DNA of 64,000 nucleotides from Corallococcus carmarthensis. GTDB taxonomy: Bacteria > Myxococcota > Myxococcia > Myxococcales > Myxococcaceae. Under the pieces are notes generated by a model that made no database searches, was not told where the DNA came from, and worked only from the letters and a program-made list of their open reading frames with translations. This document shows, in pieces, positions 48,327-57,032 of the stretch (position 1 is the stretch's first letter; every line of letters starts with the position of its first letter). Made by a program: the position numbers and the translations under genes. The stretch is from positions 42,805-106,804 of the forward strand of contig NZ_RAWE01000011.1 of the NCBI RefSeq assembly GCF_003611695.1, in the 5' to 3' direction.

Positions 48327-49873
48327 GGCACCGCGGGGTACAGGAAGCGCAGGATGTCCCCGAAGCGCGCGCTCCACGCGGCCTCGTTGTGCTGGCCTCC
48401 CTCCACCACCGTGTACTTGAGGTCGGTGCCCGGCACCCAGCCCTTGGCCACCAGCGCGTCGCGCAGCGCCTGGGCATCCGCCACCGTCTCCGCCTGGCTG
48501 CCGGAGCCCTCGTGGGTGCCGATGTCCTCCCAGATGCGCAGCGCGGGCTTCGCGGTCAGCGCGTTCACCTCCGAGATGATTTCCCGGTCCGCCCACCACA
48601 CCGATGGGGACACCACGCCCAGGCGGCTGAAGACGTCCGGGTGCTTGAGCCCCAGCGACATGGACACCAGCCCACCCAGCGACGAGCCCGCGAGCCCCGT
48701 GAACTCCGCCCCCGGCTTCGTGCGGAACTCCGCGTCGATGCGCGGCTTCAGCTCCTGGATGAGGAACTGGCCGTACACGTCCGCGCGGCCCGCGTTCGGG
48801 TACTCCGGCGGGAAGGGCACGGGCGTGTACTCCGCGATGCGGTCGCTGGTGTTGTAGATGCCCACGATGATGAGCGGCTCCACCTGGCCGGACTCCACCA
48901 GCGCCTGCGCCGTCTCATCCACGTTCCACTCGCCGGCGAACGCCGTGCTGACGTCCATCAGGTTCTGGCCGTCGTGCATGTAGAGCACCGGGTAGCGGCG
49001 CGCGGTGTCCGCTTCATAGCCGGGCGGCAGCCAGATGATGACGTCGCGCGGCTTGAGCGTGGAGTCCGTGGGCGTGACGGTGCGCAGGTAGCGCACGTCG
49101 CCGGTGAGCGGCGGAGGCGGCGGGGGCGTGGTGAGGTCCGCCCAGCCCTTCACCACCACGGGCACGCGCTCGAAGCCGCCGCCCGTGGTGAAGGTGTGGT
49201 TGGCCACCTCCGCGCCCGTGTCGCTCTTCTCCACCGTCTCCCACGAGCCGCGCGTCACCTTGAACTCCAGGCCCGTGGCGGCAGCGAAGGTGACGGTGCC
49301 CGCGTAGGTGTTGTCCACGGCCTTGTAGAGCTCCACCTCCGCGCCATTCCAGTTCCCCAGTTCCGGCTGGTTGCCGGACAGCCACACCTTGGCTTCCGCC
49401 GGTGTGATGTCCGGAACCTGGACGATGAACACGGTCCTCGCGCCTGTCTGCCCCCCCTCCGCGCCGAAGCGCTCCACCGTCAGGGCGACACTCTCCTCGT
49501 TCTCATGGACGGTGACGGTGTGGTCCGCTTCCGGTACCCCCTGGGCGTCCAGCGCCACCTGGGCCGTGGGCGCCGTCATCCGCACCGCGTAGGTGAAGGC
49601 GGTGTCCTTGGGCAGCCGGGCCTTCAGGCTGAACACCCGGCCGCCCTGGTAGACCAGCTCCAGGCCGCGCCCGTCCGTGCCGCCGAACGTGGCGCTGGGG
49701 CCGGTGAGGAAGAGCTCCGCGCCGACCGGCGTCTCCGGCGGCACGGTGAGGTCGAACTGCACGTCGGAGAAGAGCTGTTCGACGGGCTTCGGGTCGTCGG
49801 ACCTACAGCCCCAGAGGGCCGTCAGCGCCAGGACGAGCAGCAGGGTGGGCCGCGAGGGCCGGGAGAGCGACAT
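48323..49873 (-). CDS. Lipoprotein esterase with CBM20 starch-binding domain
   Basis: 516 residues from the ATG that gives the signal PTLLLVLALTALWGC. Two beta-rich regions precede the enzyme: an N-terminal Ig-like part and, near 140-230, a CBM20-type starch-binding fold (VFIVQVPDITPAEAKVWLSG NQPELGNWNGAEVELYK; LEFKVTRGSWETVEKS). The esterase-D/Fes-like alpha/beta hydrolase has VIIWLPPGYEADTARRYPVLYMHDGQNLMD, nucleophile motif GLAGSSLGGLVS and VEGGQHNEAAWSARF with the His. It should act on an ester or siderophore-like substrate outside the inner membrane. The CBM20 suggests attachment to alpha-glucans. Confidence 0.88.
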   Translation of the reverse strand: MSLSRPSRPTLLLVLALTALWGCRSDDPKPVEQLFSDVQFDLTVPPETPVGAELFLTGPSATFGGTDGRGLELVYQGGRVFSLKARLPKDTAFTYAVRMTAPTAQVALDAQGVPEADHTVTVHENEESVALTVERFGAEGGQTGARTVFIVQVPDITPAEAKVWLSGNQPELGNWNGAEVELYKAVDNTYAGTVTFAAATGLEFKVTRGSWETVEKSDTGAEVANHTFTTGGGFERVPVVVKGWADLTTPPPPPPLTGDVRYLRTVTPTDSTLKPRDVIIWLPPGYEADTARRYPVLYMHDGQNLMDVSTAFAGEWNVDETAQALVESGQVEPLIIVGIYNTSDRIAEYTPVPFPPEYPNAGRADVYGQFLIQELKPRIDAEFRTKPGAEFTGLAGSSLGGLVSMSLGLKHPDVFSRLGVVSPSVWWADREIISEVNALTAKPALRIWEDIGTHEGSGSQAETVADAQALRDALVAKGWVPGTDLKYTVVEGGQHNEAAWSARFGDILRFLYPAVP

Positions 49874-50090
49874 GGATGGGTGGGCCTCCGGGGGCGAAGG
49901 GCACAAGCCCCCTGGTGAAGGCGCACCCTAGCAGCGCGCACCGACACCTTCAGGGGGCCCGGAAGCCCAGGCGAGCCCATCCCGGGGGGCTGACCCCTTG
50001 GCAGTTGGTGGACAGTGCCTACCTTGCGCCGCGCACGGGGAAAGGCGGGACGCATGCCGCCACCCCCCTCAAGCGAAGGAGTCACACCGC

Positions 50091-50294
50091 ATGAAGAAAC
50101 TGACGCTGCTGGCCTTGACGCTGGGCGCCCTGTCCGTGGGCGCGGGCTGCCACCGCAACACCCGCGAGTCCGCCAAGGACGACATGGAGGAGGCGGGCGA
50201 CAAGGCGAAGGACAAGGCCGAGGACGCCGCCGACGCCACGGGCGACGCCGTGGAGAAGGCCGGCGACAAGGTCGAGGACGCGACCGACAAGTAG
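50091..50294 (+). CDS. Small lipoprotein with charged 11-mer-like helical repeats
   Basis: 67 residues; AAGGAG lies nine bases before the ATG. Signal TLLALTLGALSVGAGC with lipid-attachment Cys20. The mature part is almost only Asp, Glu, Lys, Ala with repeated KAxDKAEDAADATGDAVEKAGD units, an amphipathic helix like LEA or YtxH-type stress proteins. An envelope stress or spacer role is plausible. Convergent with the secreted protein gene at 50403. Confidence 0.85.
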   Translation: MKKLTLLALTLGALSVGAGCHRNTRESAKDDMEEAGDKAKDKAEDAADATGDAVEKAGDKVEDATDK

Positions 50295-50301
50295 TCCGCC
50301 G

Positions 50302-50374
50302 CTTCCGCGCGCGGAAGAAGCAAGACGCAAGCACCCCGGACGCCGGACCCTTCGCGGTGCCGGCCTCCGGGGTG
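50302..50374. terminator. Two hairpins between convergent genes
   Basis: CTTCCGCGCGCGGAAG (50302-50317) is a perfect palindrome eight bases after the lipoprotein stop. CACCCCGGA (50332-50340) pairs exactly with TCCGGGGTG (50366-50374), serving both directions. Neither has a T run, so factor-assisted termination is possible. Confidence 0.6.
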
Positions 50375-50402
50375 TTGTCATTCACGGGGGATCCGCCGCG
50401 CG

Positions 50403-51791
50403 CTACGGAGGGAAGCTCGCCGCGAAGCTCAGGACGCTCCAGTACAGGCTGAACAGGTGGGGCGTGCCCTGCGTCGTGCCGTAATCCGAGACGGTCCTGC
50501 CAGCCAGCGCGGGAATCTGCGGGCAGGTCAGCTGGCCGTGGATGGCCTGGGCGTAGCCGTTGGTGGTGATGGCGCTCGCGAAGCTGGACGTGGAGGGCAC
50601 CGTCACCTGGCCCGACGTGCTGACCGTGTTGTAGGCGCCGGTGTTCGAGTAGGAGACGGCGGTCGCGCCCGTGTCGAAGGCGTTGTTCTGGGTGATGAGC
50701 TGGTTGATGTACGGCGAGCCGCCGTTCACGCGCCAGGTGCCCGCCTCACGCGCGGTGGCCACGCCGCTGATGGTCGTCCGGCCGGTGACGCGGCCCATGT
50801 GGTCGAAGCGGGCCTGGCACGGCGAGGTGCAGGGCACGCTGACGGGGAAGGGGAAGGGCACCGGGAACAGCCCGCCCGGCCGGTGGATGATGATGTCCCA
50901 CCAGTAGTAGTAGATCCGGCGCGAGCACCGCAGGTTCAGCGACAGCTGGCTGGTGCCGGTGACGGTCCGGTTGAGGGTCACCGGGTACGTGGTGAGCGCG
51001 TTGGCGCTCAGCGTGTGCTTCGCGCCCGGCCCGTTCCAGCCGTAGAGGCTGCGGTTCGGGTACGAAACGAGGATGGACTGGGTGGTGGTGGGCGTGCGCG
51101 TCGTCGTGGTCGTCCAGCCGCAGGTGCAGGGACCGATGATGGGATACCACCAGTACCACTGCTGGACGTAGACCAGGGCCTCGCCGCGCAGGTGCGGGAA
51201 GTTCTTGGTGACCTCCTGCACCAGGTCGTACTCGCCCTGGCCGTACTTCGCGTCGAGCTCCGTGAGGACGGCGTCCAGCTGGCCGCTCACGTGGATGACG
51301 TCCTTGTCCGACGTGACGCCCGCGGACACGGTGAGGCTGCACTCCTTGTCGTCCGCGCAGTCCAGGTTCACGTCATAGGGCTGGGTGAACAGCGGTTCGC
51401 CCTTCGGGTCCTCCAGCACCAGCTTCTGCGCCCAGCCCGTGTCCCAGGGCTTGTCCAGCGCGCCAAACACCTTCACCTGCGAGATTTCGCCCGCCTTCGG
51501 CGTCACCTCCGCGCCCGCGGTGGCGGTGTCCTTGCCGTCATAGGAGACGAGCTTCGAGGACTGGGGCAGGTCCTCCTGCCGGTCCGTCCACAGGATGCGC
51601 GCGGTCAGCTCCCCGTCCTCCAGCGCCACGTCGAGGAGGGTGGCGATGGGCGGGTGCTCCTCCTCCTTCGGATCCGCGGCGTGGGCCGGCGCGGCCAGCA
51701 GCAGGCCTCCGAGCGCGAAGGAGGAGACGGTCAGCGAGCGAAGCCAGGACGGAACGAGGCCTGACAGGCCTCGCGCGGAGTGATGGGGCAT
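50403..51791 (-). CDS. Secreted myxobacterial protein, tandem paralogue A
   Basis: 462 residues with signal SLTVSSFALGGLLLAAPAHA. The N-terminal 140 residues (ATLLDVALEDGELTARILWT DRQEDLPQ; VTPKAGEISQVKVFGALDKP WDTGWAQKL; QPYDVNLDCADDKECSLTVS) match the neighbour at 52014-53360 closely. The rest diverges but keeps paired Cys (CTCGW, LRCSRR, CTSPC, LTCP). No catalytic motif. AAGGGA before the ATG is shared with the paralogue's leader. Function unknown; exported, probably disulphide-bonded. Confidence 0.85.
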   Translation of the reverse strand: MPHHSARGLSGLVPSWLRSLTVSSFALGGLLLAAPAHAADPKEEEHPPIATLLDVALEDGELTARILWTDRQEDLPQSSKLVSYDGKDTATAGAEVTPKAGEISQVKVFGALDKPWDTGWAQKLVLEDPKGEPLFTQPYDVNLDCADDKECSLTVSAGVTSDKDVIHVSGQLDAVLTELDAKYGQGEYDLVQEVTKNFPHLRGEALVYVQQWYWWYPIIGPCTCGWTTTTTRTPTTTQSILVSYPNRSLYGWNGPGAKHTLSANALTTYPVTLNRTVTGTSQLSLNLRCSRRIYYYWWDIIIHRPGGLFPVPFPFPVSVPCTSPCQARFDHMGRVTGRTTISGVATAREAGTWRVNGGSPYINQLITQNNAFDTGATAVSYSNTGAYNTVSTSGQVTVPSTSSFASAITTNGYAQAIHGQLTCPQIPALAGRTVSDYGTTQGTPHLFSLYWSVLSFAASFPP

Positions 51792-51905
51792 GTGGCAATC
51801 CCTTACGGAGAATGGGGTCCGCCCTCCGGCGTGGGGCTCCGGAGGGCGGTTTCCTGTCAGAGCATGGGCCGTGCCAGGGATTGCGTCATGTCTGTCATTG
51901 ATGCG

Positions 51906-52016
51906 GATTTCGGAGGGAATGCGTGGATTTCCACTATGTTTCCGAAATCGTTTCTTGCGCTGGGAATGTATCCCTTTGCGTTACGGAAACCCCACCGGGT
52001 GTAGCGCGGAGGGCTA
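51906..52016. promoter_or_regulatory. Inverted repeats upstream of paralogue A
   Basis: GATTTCGGA (51906-51914) and TCCGAAATC (51941-51949) form a 9-bp inverted pair; GTTTCCG (51938-51944) and CGGAAAC (51984-51990) form another. GTAGCGCGGAGGGCTAC (ends 52016) matches the palindrome upstream of paralogue B at 53489 with one difference. The stretch is richer in A and T than the surroundings. Operator function is inferred. Confidence 0.45.
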
Positions 52017-53360
52017 CAGGCTGTCGAAGAAGAGGGTGACGCCGTCGTTCAGGAAGGTTTCGTTGCCCATGGTGGTGGCGATGTCCCAGGCGCGGCCGAT
52101 GGGGTACAGGCCTCCGCCCGGGCACGCCACGGTCCCCTGGACGGCCATGAGGTAGCCCCCCTGGGCGCGACCGCGCGGCACTCCCATGGAGCTGTTGCCG
52201 TTGTAGTTGTACGAGGCCTCACCGGAGGTCTGGACGAAGCCGGAGCCGGAGCCCACGTTGTACGCGGTGGTCGCCTGGATGAAGGTGTTGTCGTTGGGGG
52301 CGGATTCGGTCCAGTTCAGGAGCGGGCTCAGGCCATTGCCCAGGTGGTACTTGCTCTGCTCCGTGGCGGAGCCGTCGAGGAAGGGATTGTTCGTGCTGAC
52401 CGCGGACACGGCGCCAGTGATGCGCGCGAAGTGGGTGAACCGGCCGCTGCACGTCCCGGCGCAGGTGCTGTAGACGGGTTGGGGCAGCAGCACGGGCTTC
52501 ACCACGCCACCGGGCTGCTTGATGCCCACGAGCTGGAGGCGGGGCCAGTCCAGCGACGCGCAGCGCAGGCTGAGGGTCATCTGGCTGGTGCCCTGCGCGG
52601 TCAGGCGGGTCTTTGACGGGCGGTTGGTGGCCAAGGGACGCGCGAACACGTCGTGCGCCGCGCCCAGGCCCGTCCCCTGGGTGTTGGAGCGCGCATAGGA
52701 CGCCTCCCAGGTGCAGCCGCAGCCCTCGGCGGCGCCGTACTTGACCAGGCCCTGGGCGTGGGTCAGTGCCTCGCCGAACAGCGAGGGATCGCGCCGGGCC
52801 ACTTCGTGCACCAGGTCGAACGCCTTGCCGTCCTGTTCCTTCTCGATGACGGCGAGGGTCTCCTGCAGGGCGTTGCTCGCGTGCAGGACCTCCCGGCTGG
52901 CGGAGATGCCGGGGGCGGCCGTCAGCTCGCAGGTCTTCTCATCCTCGCAGGCCAGGCTGACGTCATAGGGCTGTCGGGTCAGCTCCCGGCCCTTCGCCTC
53001 CCGCACGACGAGCCGCTGGGCCCAGCCCGTCTCCCACGGCTCCTGCACCGCGCCGGACAGCTTCACCTCTGTCTCCTCGCCAGCCTTCGGCGTCACCCGC
53101 TCGCCCGCGGTGAGCGTGTCCGTGCCGTCATAGGAGAGGACCTCCACCTCCTCGGGCAGGTCCTCCGGCTCGGCGGACCAGCGGATGCGCGCGGTCAGCT
53201 CGCCGTCCTGCATGGACACGTCGAGGAGGGTGGCGGGCGCCTCGCTCGCTTCCGCGGCGTGGGCGGGCGTGGCCACGAGCAGGCCACCCAGGGCGAACGA
53301 GGAGAGGGTCAGGGGGCGAAGCCAGGAGGGGGCCAGGCTTCGAAGAGAACGACGGTGCAT
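52014..53360 (-). CDS. Secreted myxobacterial protein, tandem paralogue B
   Basis: 448 residues with signal PLTLSSFALGGLLVATPAHA. The N-terminal 140 residues are parallel to paralogue A (ATLLDVSMQDGELTARIRWS AEPEDLPE; VTPKAGEETEVKLSGAVQEP WETGWAQRL; QPYDVSLACEDEKTCELTA). Middle Cys (EGCGCTW, LRCASL, CAGTCSG) align in order. No known domain. A tandem duplication that includes the leader is evident. Export and disulphides are likely; the function is unknown. Confidence 0.85.
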   Translation of the reverse strand: MHRRSLRSLAPSWLRPLTLSSFALGGLLVATPAHAAEASEAPATLLDVSMQDGELTARIRWSAEPEDLPEEVEVLSYDGTDTLTAGERVTPKAGEETEVKLSGAVQEPWETGWAQRLVVREAKGRELTRQPYDVSLACEDEKTCELTAAPGISASREVLHASNALQETLAVIEKEQDGKAFDLVHEVARRDPSLFGEALTHAQGLVKYGAAEGCGCTWEASYARSNTQGTGLGAAHDVFARPLATNRPSKTRLTAQGTSQMTLSLRCASLDWPRLQLVGIKQPGGVVKPVLLPQPVYSTCAGTCSGRFTHFARITGAVSAVSTNNPFLDGSATEQSKYHLGNGLSPLLNWTESAPNDNTFIQATTAYNVGSGSGFVQTSGEASYNYNGNSSMGVPRGRAQGGYLMAVQGTVACPGGGLYPIGRAWDIATTMGNETFLNDGVTLFFDSL

Positions 53361-53488
53361 GGTGCAGTCCCTTGGGAAGAGGGTTCCGCCATATCTGACA
53401 CGTGATGTCAGGATTGGCGGGCCGCCCCAAGAGCAGGTTGTGTGCCACGCATTGCCACGGCGGTGCCGGGGAAACCGCTCTGGTGCTT

Positions 53489-53505
53489 GTAGCGCGGAGC
53501 GCTAC
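53489..53505. promoter_or_regulatory. Perfect palindrome GTAGCGC-GGA-GCGCTAC
   Basis: Seven-bp arms around three bases, 129 bp upstream of paralogue B and 80 bp upstream of the divergent gene at 53585. A nearly identical element precedes paralogue A. Candidate binding site for a shared regulator. Confidence 0.5.
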
Positions 53506-53584
53506 GCGGACCTGCACCGAGGGCGGATCCGCCCGCGACCCGGAGGCAGTGCTGGTGCGTCAGGGCCGGGTGCATCTGGAGGGC

Positions 53585-54118
53585 ATGCGAAATCCCATCC
53601 CTCGAATCGATGCGAAGTGGGCCCTGCTGTTGGGGGCCTTCCTCTTGCTGGGCACCTCCGCGCGAGCGGAGTCCACCCTCATCACCTGCCCCCTGGGCAC
53701 GGAGGCCACGCACTACTCGCCCGGCATCACCAACACCCCCCAGCAGGTGACGGTCACCGCCGACGCCGTGCTGGGGCCCTGCGTGAGCCTGACCCCGGGC
53801 ATCGTCTCCGCGAAGGTGCACACCACCGTGAAGGCACCGCTGAGCTGCTCGCTGAACCTGGGAGTCCCGTCCCAACTGGACATCACGTGGAGTGATGGCA
53901 CGAAGAGCGTGGCCAGTGGCCAGACGCTGGTCAACGTGAAGGCCACGGGGCAGCTGGTCCTCGTCCTGACCGGGAACATCACCGGAGGCCGGTTCAAGGG
54001 CGCGGCCATCGAGCGCACGCTGACGCTGCTGCAGACGGACCTCCTGGCCTGCTCCACGCCCCAGGGCGTGACCGACGTCGCGGGCGAGGCGATGCTCACG
54101 GTGGTGGGGGGCTCGTGA
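53585..54118 (+). CDS. Small secreted protein, paralogue of 55072-55608
   Basis: 177 residues; start chosen at the ATG that gives signal WALLLGAFLLLGTSARAE. The mature protein has paired Cys (ITCPLGTEATHYSPGITNTP; LSCSLNL; LACSTPQGVTDVAGEAML) and is otherwise beta-rich (QLDITWSDGTKSVASGQTLV; LVLVLTGNITGGRFKGAAIE RTLTL). The protein at 55072 has the same order. Possibly an actinobacterial-type secreted scaffold; function unknown. Precedes ureD by 38 bp. Confidence 0.8.
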   Translation: MRNPIPRIDAKWALLLGAFLLLGTSARAESTLITCPLGTEATHYSPGITNTPQQVTVTADAVLGPCVSLTPGIVSAKVHTTVKAPLSCSLNLGVPSQLDITWSDGTKSVASGQTLVNVKATGQLVLVLTGNITGGRFKGAAIERTLTLLQTDLLACSTPQGVTDVAGEAMLTVVGGS

Positions 54119-54156
54119 GGTCCGGGCCTCCTGCCACACCGTGTTAGAAGGGGAGG

Positions 54157-54987
54157 GTGATTTCCACCCTTCCCGGCTCGGAGCGCGCGGGCGTCGCGCG
54201 GCTCGCGTTCGAGCGCTCCGGTCCCCGCACCGTGGTGCGCACCGCGCTGGCGCACAGCCCCTTGCGGCTGCTCACCCCGCGCAACCACGGCCACGCGGCG
54301 TGGGCCTATACCAGCTCCTTTGGGGGTGGACTGGTGGACGGGGACCACCTGCGGCTGGAGGTGGACGTGGCGGACGGCGCTACGGCGCTGCTCGCGACGC
54401 AGGGGGCCAACCGCGTCTACCGCTCGCCCCATGGCTGCCGCAGCGACCTGCTGGCGCGCGTGGGCCGGGACGCGCTGCTGGCGTGGGTGCCGGACCCCAC
54501 CGTCTGCTTCACCGGCGCCCGCTATTCACAGACCTTGGACGTGACGCTTTCGCCGGGGGCGTCGCTGGTGCTGGCGGACGTGGTGACGGCGGGGCGGAGC
54601 GCCCGGGGCGAGCGCTGGGCCTTCCTGCACTACGCCTCGCGCCTGCGGGTCGCGCGGGAAGGGCGCGCGCTGGTGGATGAGCGCTGGGTGCTGGACCCCG
54701 CACATGGCGCGCTGCCGGAGCGGCTGGGCCGCTTCGACGCGCTGGCGTCGGTGTTGCTGGTGGGGCCCGCGCTGAAGGACGCGCGAGAGGCGCTGGCCGC
54801 GCGCATGGCGGCCCTGCCGGTGAAGCCGCGAGCCCGGGAGGTCCTCTCCGCCAGCCCCCTGGGCGAGGACGGACTGCTGCTGCGCGTGGCGGCCGTGTCG
54901 CTGGAGACGCTGCTGTCCACCACGCGCGACTGGCTGTCCTTCCTGCCGGGTCTGCTGGGAGATGATCCGTGGGCCCGGCGCGTGTGA
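54157..54987 (+). CDS. ureD: Urease accessory protein UreD
   Basis: 276 residues from a GTG behind GGGGAGG. UreD landmarks: SPLRLLTPRNHGHAAWAYTS SFGGGLVDGDHLRLEVDVAD GATALLATQGANRVYRS, then DALLAWVPDPTVCFTGARYSQTLDVTL and GERWAFLHYASRLRV. It forms the scaffold with UreF and UreG that delivers nickel to apo-urease. It is separated from the rest of the urease genes by two non-urease genes. Confidence 0.95.
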   Translation: MISTLPGSERAGVARLAFERSGPRTVVRTALAHSPLRLLTPRNHGHAAWAYTSSFGGGLVDGDHLRLEVDVADGATALLATQGANRVYRSPHGCRSDLLARVGRDALLAWVPDPTVCFTGARYSQTLDVTLSPGASLVLADVVTAGRSARGERWAFLHYASRLRVAREGRALVDERWVLDPAHGALPERLGRFDALASVLLVGPALKDAREALAARMAALPVKPRAREVLSASPLGEDGLLLRVAAVSLETLLSTTRDWLSFLPGLLGDDPWARRV

Positions 54988-55071
54988 GCCCTGGGACGCA
55001 GGCCGCCAGGGTGAGGGCGGTGGCTCCCCGGGGCCATCGCGCGCGACGCGGCGCGGAGCCACCTCTGGCTC

Positions 55072-55608
55072 ATGAAAACAAACCTCCTGCGAAACAATGG
55101 AACGTGGGCCCTGCTCCTCGGGGTCCTCATGCTGTGGGGCGGTGCCGCGCGCGCGGAGCTGGCGGCGGTCGCGTGCGTGGGGACGACGGACACGAAGTAC
55201 GAACCCGGCCTCAAGAACACCCAGCAGTTGGTGAAGTTCTCCGGGGATGCCAGCCTGCTGTGCACCGGCGTGCCCTTCCTCCTCCCCACCGCCGTGAGCA
55301 TCCACACGGAAGGTCAGGCGCCGTTGAGCTGTGACCTGAGCCTCTTCTCCCCGGTCCGCTCCCGCTTCGTCATCCAGTGGGGCGACGGGACGACGAGCAC
55401 CGCCGAAGCCGAGCCCGTGGTGAACGAGAAGCAGAACGGCCAGTTCGTCCTGGTCGTGAAGGGGAAGGTGGTGGAGGGCCGGTTCCCCGGCGCGCTCGTC
55501 ACCCGCACGCTGATCAGCCCCACCCTGGACCTCAACGTCTGCGATTCACCCCAGGGGGTGAATCGCGCGGAGGGCCTCGCGTCGCTCGAGGTGGTGTCGC
55601 TGCCGTGA
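55072..55608 (+). CDS. Small secreted protein, paralogue of 53585-54118
   Basis: 178 residues; signal WALLLGVLMLWGGAARAE. Same architecture and Cys order as the paralogue on the other side of ureD: VACVGTTDTKYEPGLKNTQQL, LSCDLSLF, FVIQWGDGTTSTAEAEPVVN, FVLVVKGKVVEGRFPGALVT RTL, NVCDSPQGVNRAEGLASLEV. The two copies surround ureD, so a duplication or ureD insertion happened here. No enzymatic motif. Confidence 0.8.
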   Translation: MKTNLLRNNGTWALLLGVLMLWGGAARAELAAVACVGTTDTKYEPGLKNTQQLVKFSGDASLLCTGVPFLLPTAVSIHTEGQAPLSCDLSLFSPVRSRFVIQWGDGTTSTAEAEPVVNEKQNGQFVLVVKGKVVEGRFPGALVTRTLISPTLDLNVCDSPQGVNRAEGLASLEVVSLP

Positions 55609-55615
55609 CGCTGGT

Positions 55616-55646
55616 CCGCCGGCCCCACGCACCGTGGGGCCGGCGG
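55616..55646. terminator. Strong bidirectional terminator hairpin
   Basis: CCGCCGGCCCCAC (55616-55628) and GTGGGGCCGGCGG (55634-55646) give a perfect 13-bp stem with a 5-base loop, placed exactly between the convergent stops of the secreted protein and the C58-like protease genes. Confidence 0.88.
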
Positions 55647-55652
55647 GTGTGA

Positions 55653-56906
55653 CTAATAGCGGGTGATGTCGAACGTGCTGTAGTCCTTGTACAGCTGGTC
55701 GACGTGATCCGCCGTCAGGTTGACCGCGTCCTTGTGGTTGTTCGTCTTCCACTCGGCGGTGTTCGCGTCCAGCAGGCGGTTCGGGCCGTCCGTCTTGTGC
55801 AGGCCCAGCACGTGGCCCTCCGCGGACTCGCCCGACTTGCGCAGGCCGATGCGATAGTGGCCGTTGTCCTTCGTGCCGTCGAACAGCTTCTGCGCGAAGG
55901 TGTCGGGGGTGATGGGCTCGAAGTCCTGCACCTTCACGCCCGGGTGTCCGCCGCCACGGCCCGTGCGGAAGTCGTCCACCAGATGGGAGATGGACTCCTG
56001 CTTCTGGGCGATGGCGTCCTTGTCCTGGTTGAGCTGGGCCATCCCGGCCTTGATGTCCTGGGTCAGCTCGCTGCGCTGCGCCTTCAACCCCTGGCGCTGC
56101 TCCGGCGTGAGGTCCGGGTTGGTGAGCAGCTCGTTGATCTCCTTGCGCTGCGCGCTCTTGCCCTGGAGCTGCTCCACGCGGCCCTGGAGCTTCCCGATGT
56201 CGTCCAGGTGCGCGCCGTTCAGCTTCGTGAGGGAGTCGCTCTGCAGGTGCTCGGCGTGCTGCTTGTCGATGAGCTTGCCGAAGTGGTTGTCCGTCAGCTT
56301 GCCGAACGCCTGCGAGCCCTTCATCGGGTCACCGCCCGCCTCGATGCCGGTGCGGATCCACTCGGAGGTCATCGCGCTGCACACGCCCGCGTCCGTGCCG
56401 GCGGGCAGTCCCGGCTGCTTCAGCATCGGGTGGCCGCCCTGGTCCGTGTAGCGCAGCACGTCCGCGCCCGGATTCTCCAGCTTCATCTCCTCGACGATCT
56501 TCTGGATTTCAGGGCGCGGCGTCATGGCCTTGCCCTTGCCCGGCGTGCGGCCCATGGCCAGGTCCGCGATATCGCTCTCGGAGCGGTTGGGCGACTGCAT
56601 CTGCGGGCCCTGGAGCGAGTGCGCGTCGATGTTCGGGCGCGACGACGAGGCCTGGGGGCTGCCGGTCGGCTTGAACGCGTCGCCCTGGGGCGTCGTCCCG
56701 GTGGGAGTTGTCGGCCGGGAGACGTTCGGCGAGCCCGTGGGCGTCCCGGTAGGCGTGGCCGTGGGCGTCGCGGTGGCCGACGGCGGCTTCGCGGCGGGCG
56801 TGCCCGGCTTCGAGAAGGTCGGGTTCTGGGCCACCGTGTTCGTCGCCTTCGGAGGGGCGGGAGGGGCCTTGGGCGTCTTGGGGAAGCCGGCCTTGAAGCT
56901 CTTCAT
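55653..56906 (-). CDS. YopT-like (C58) cysteine protease with Pro/Thr-rich N-terminus
   Basis: 417 residues from the ATG behind CTGGAG; the longer frame upstream is antisense to ureAB. Residues 10-100 are Pro/Thr/Ala-rich and disordered. The YopT/AvrPphB catalytic set follows: Cys176 in DAGVCSAMTSEWI, a long coiled-coil insertion at 225-310, then GHYRIGL (His350), SAEGHVLGLH (His365) and NRLLDANTAEW (Asp380). His365 and Asp380 are 15 apart, as in YopT (16), and the Cys-x-Ala/Met-x-x-x-Trp motif fits. YopT-type proteases cleave host GTPases or kinases after injection. No signal peptide is seen; secretion route unknown. Activity and target are inferred. Confidence 0.72.
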   Translation of the reverse strand: MKSFKAGFPKTPKAPPAPPKATNTVAQNPTFSKPGTPAAKPPSATATPTATPTGTPTGSPNVSRPTTPTGTTPQGDAFKPTGSPQASSSRPNIDAHSLQGPQMQSPNRSESDIADLAMGRTPGKGKAMTPRPEIQKIVEEMKLENPGADVLRYTDQGGHPMLKQPGLPAGTDAGVCSAMTSEWIRTGIEAGGDPMKGSQAFGKLTDNHFGKLIDKQHAEHLQSDSLTKLNGAHLDDIGKLQGRVEQLQGKSAQRKEINELLTNPDLTPEQRQGLKAQRSELTQDIKAGMAQLNQDKDAIAQKQESISHLVDDFRTGRGGGHPGVKVQDFEPITPDTFAQKLFDGTKDNGHYRIGLRKSGESAEGHVLGLHKTDGPNRLLDANTAEWKTNNHKDAVNLTADHVDQLYKDYSTFDITRY

Positions 56907-57032
56907 GGGGGACTCCAGGAGGGGGAGGACAGCGCTGGACGTCCGCCCATCCTGGCCCAGGCTGACGCGTCGCGCTAGGGTCCGGCGGGTCGGCGCATCC
57001 AGCACCCCGAAGAACCGAGGGAGTCGGACCCC

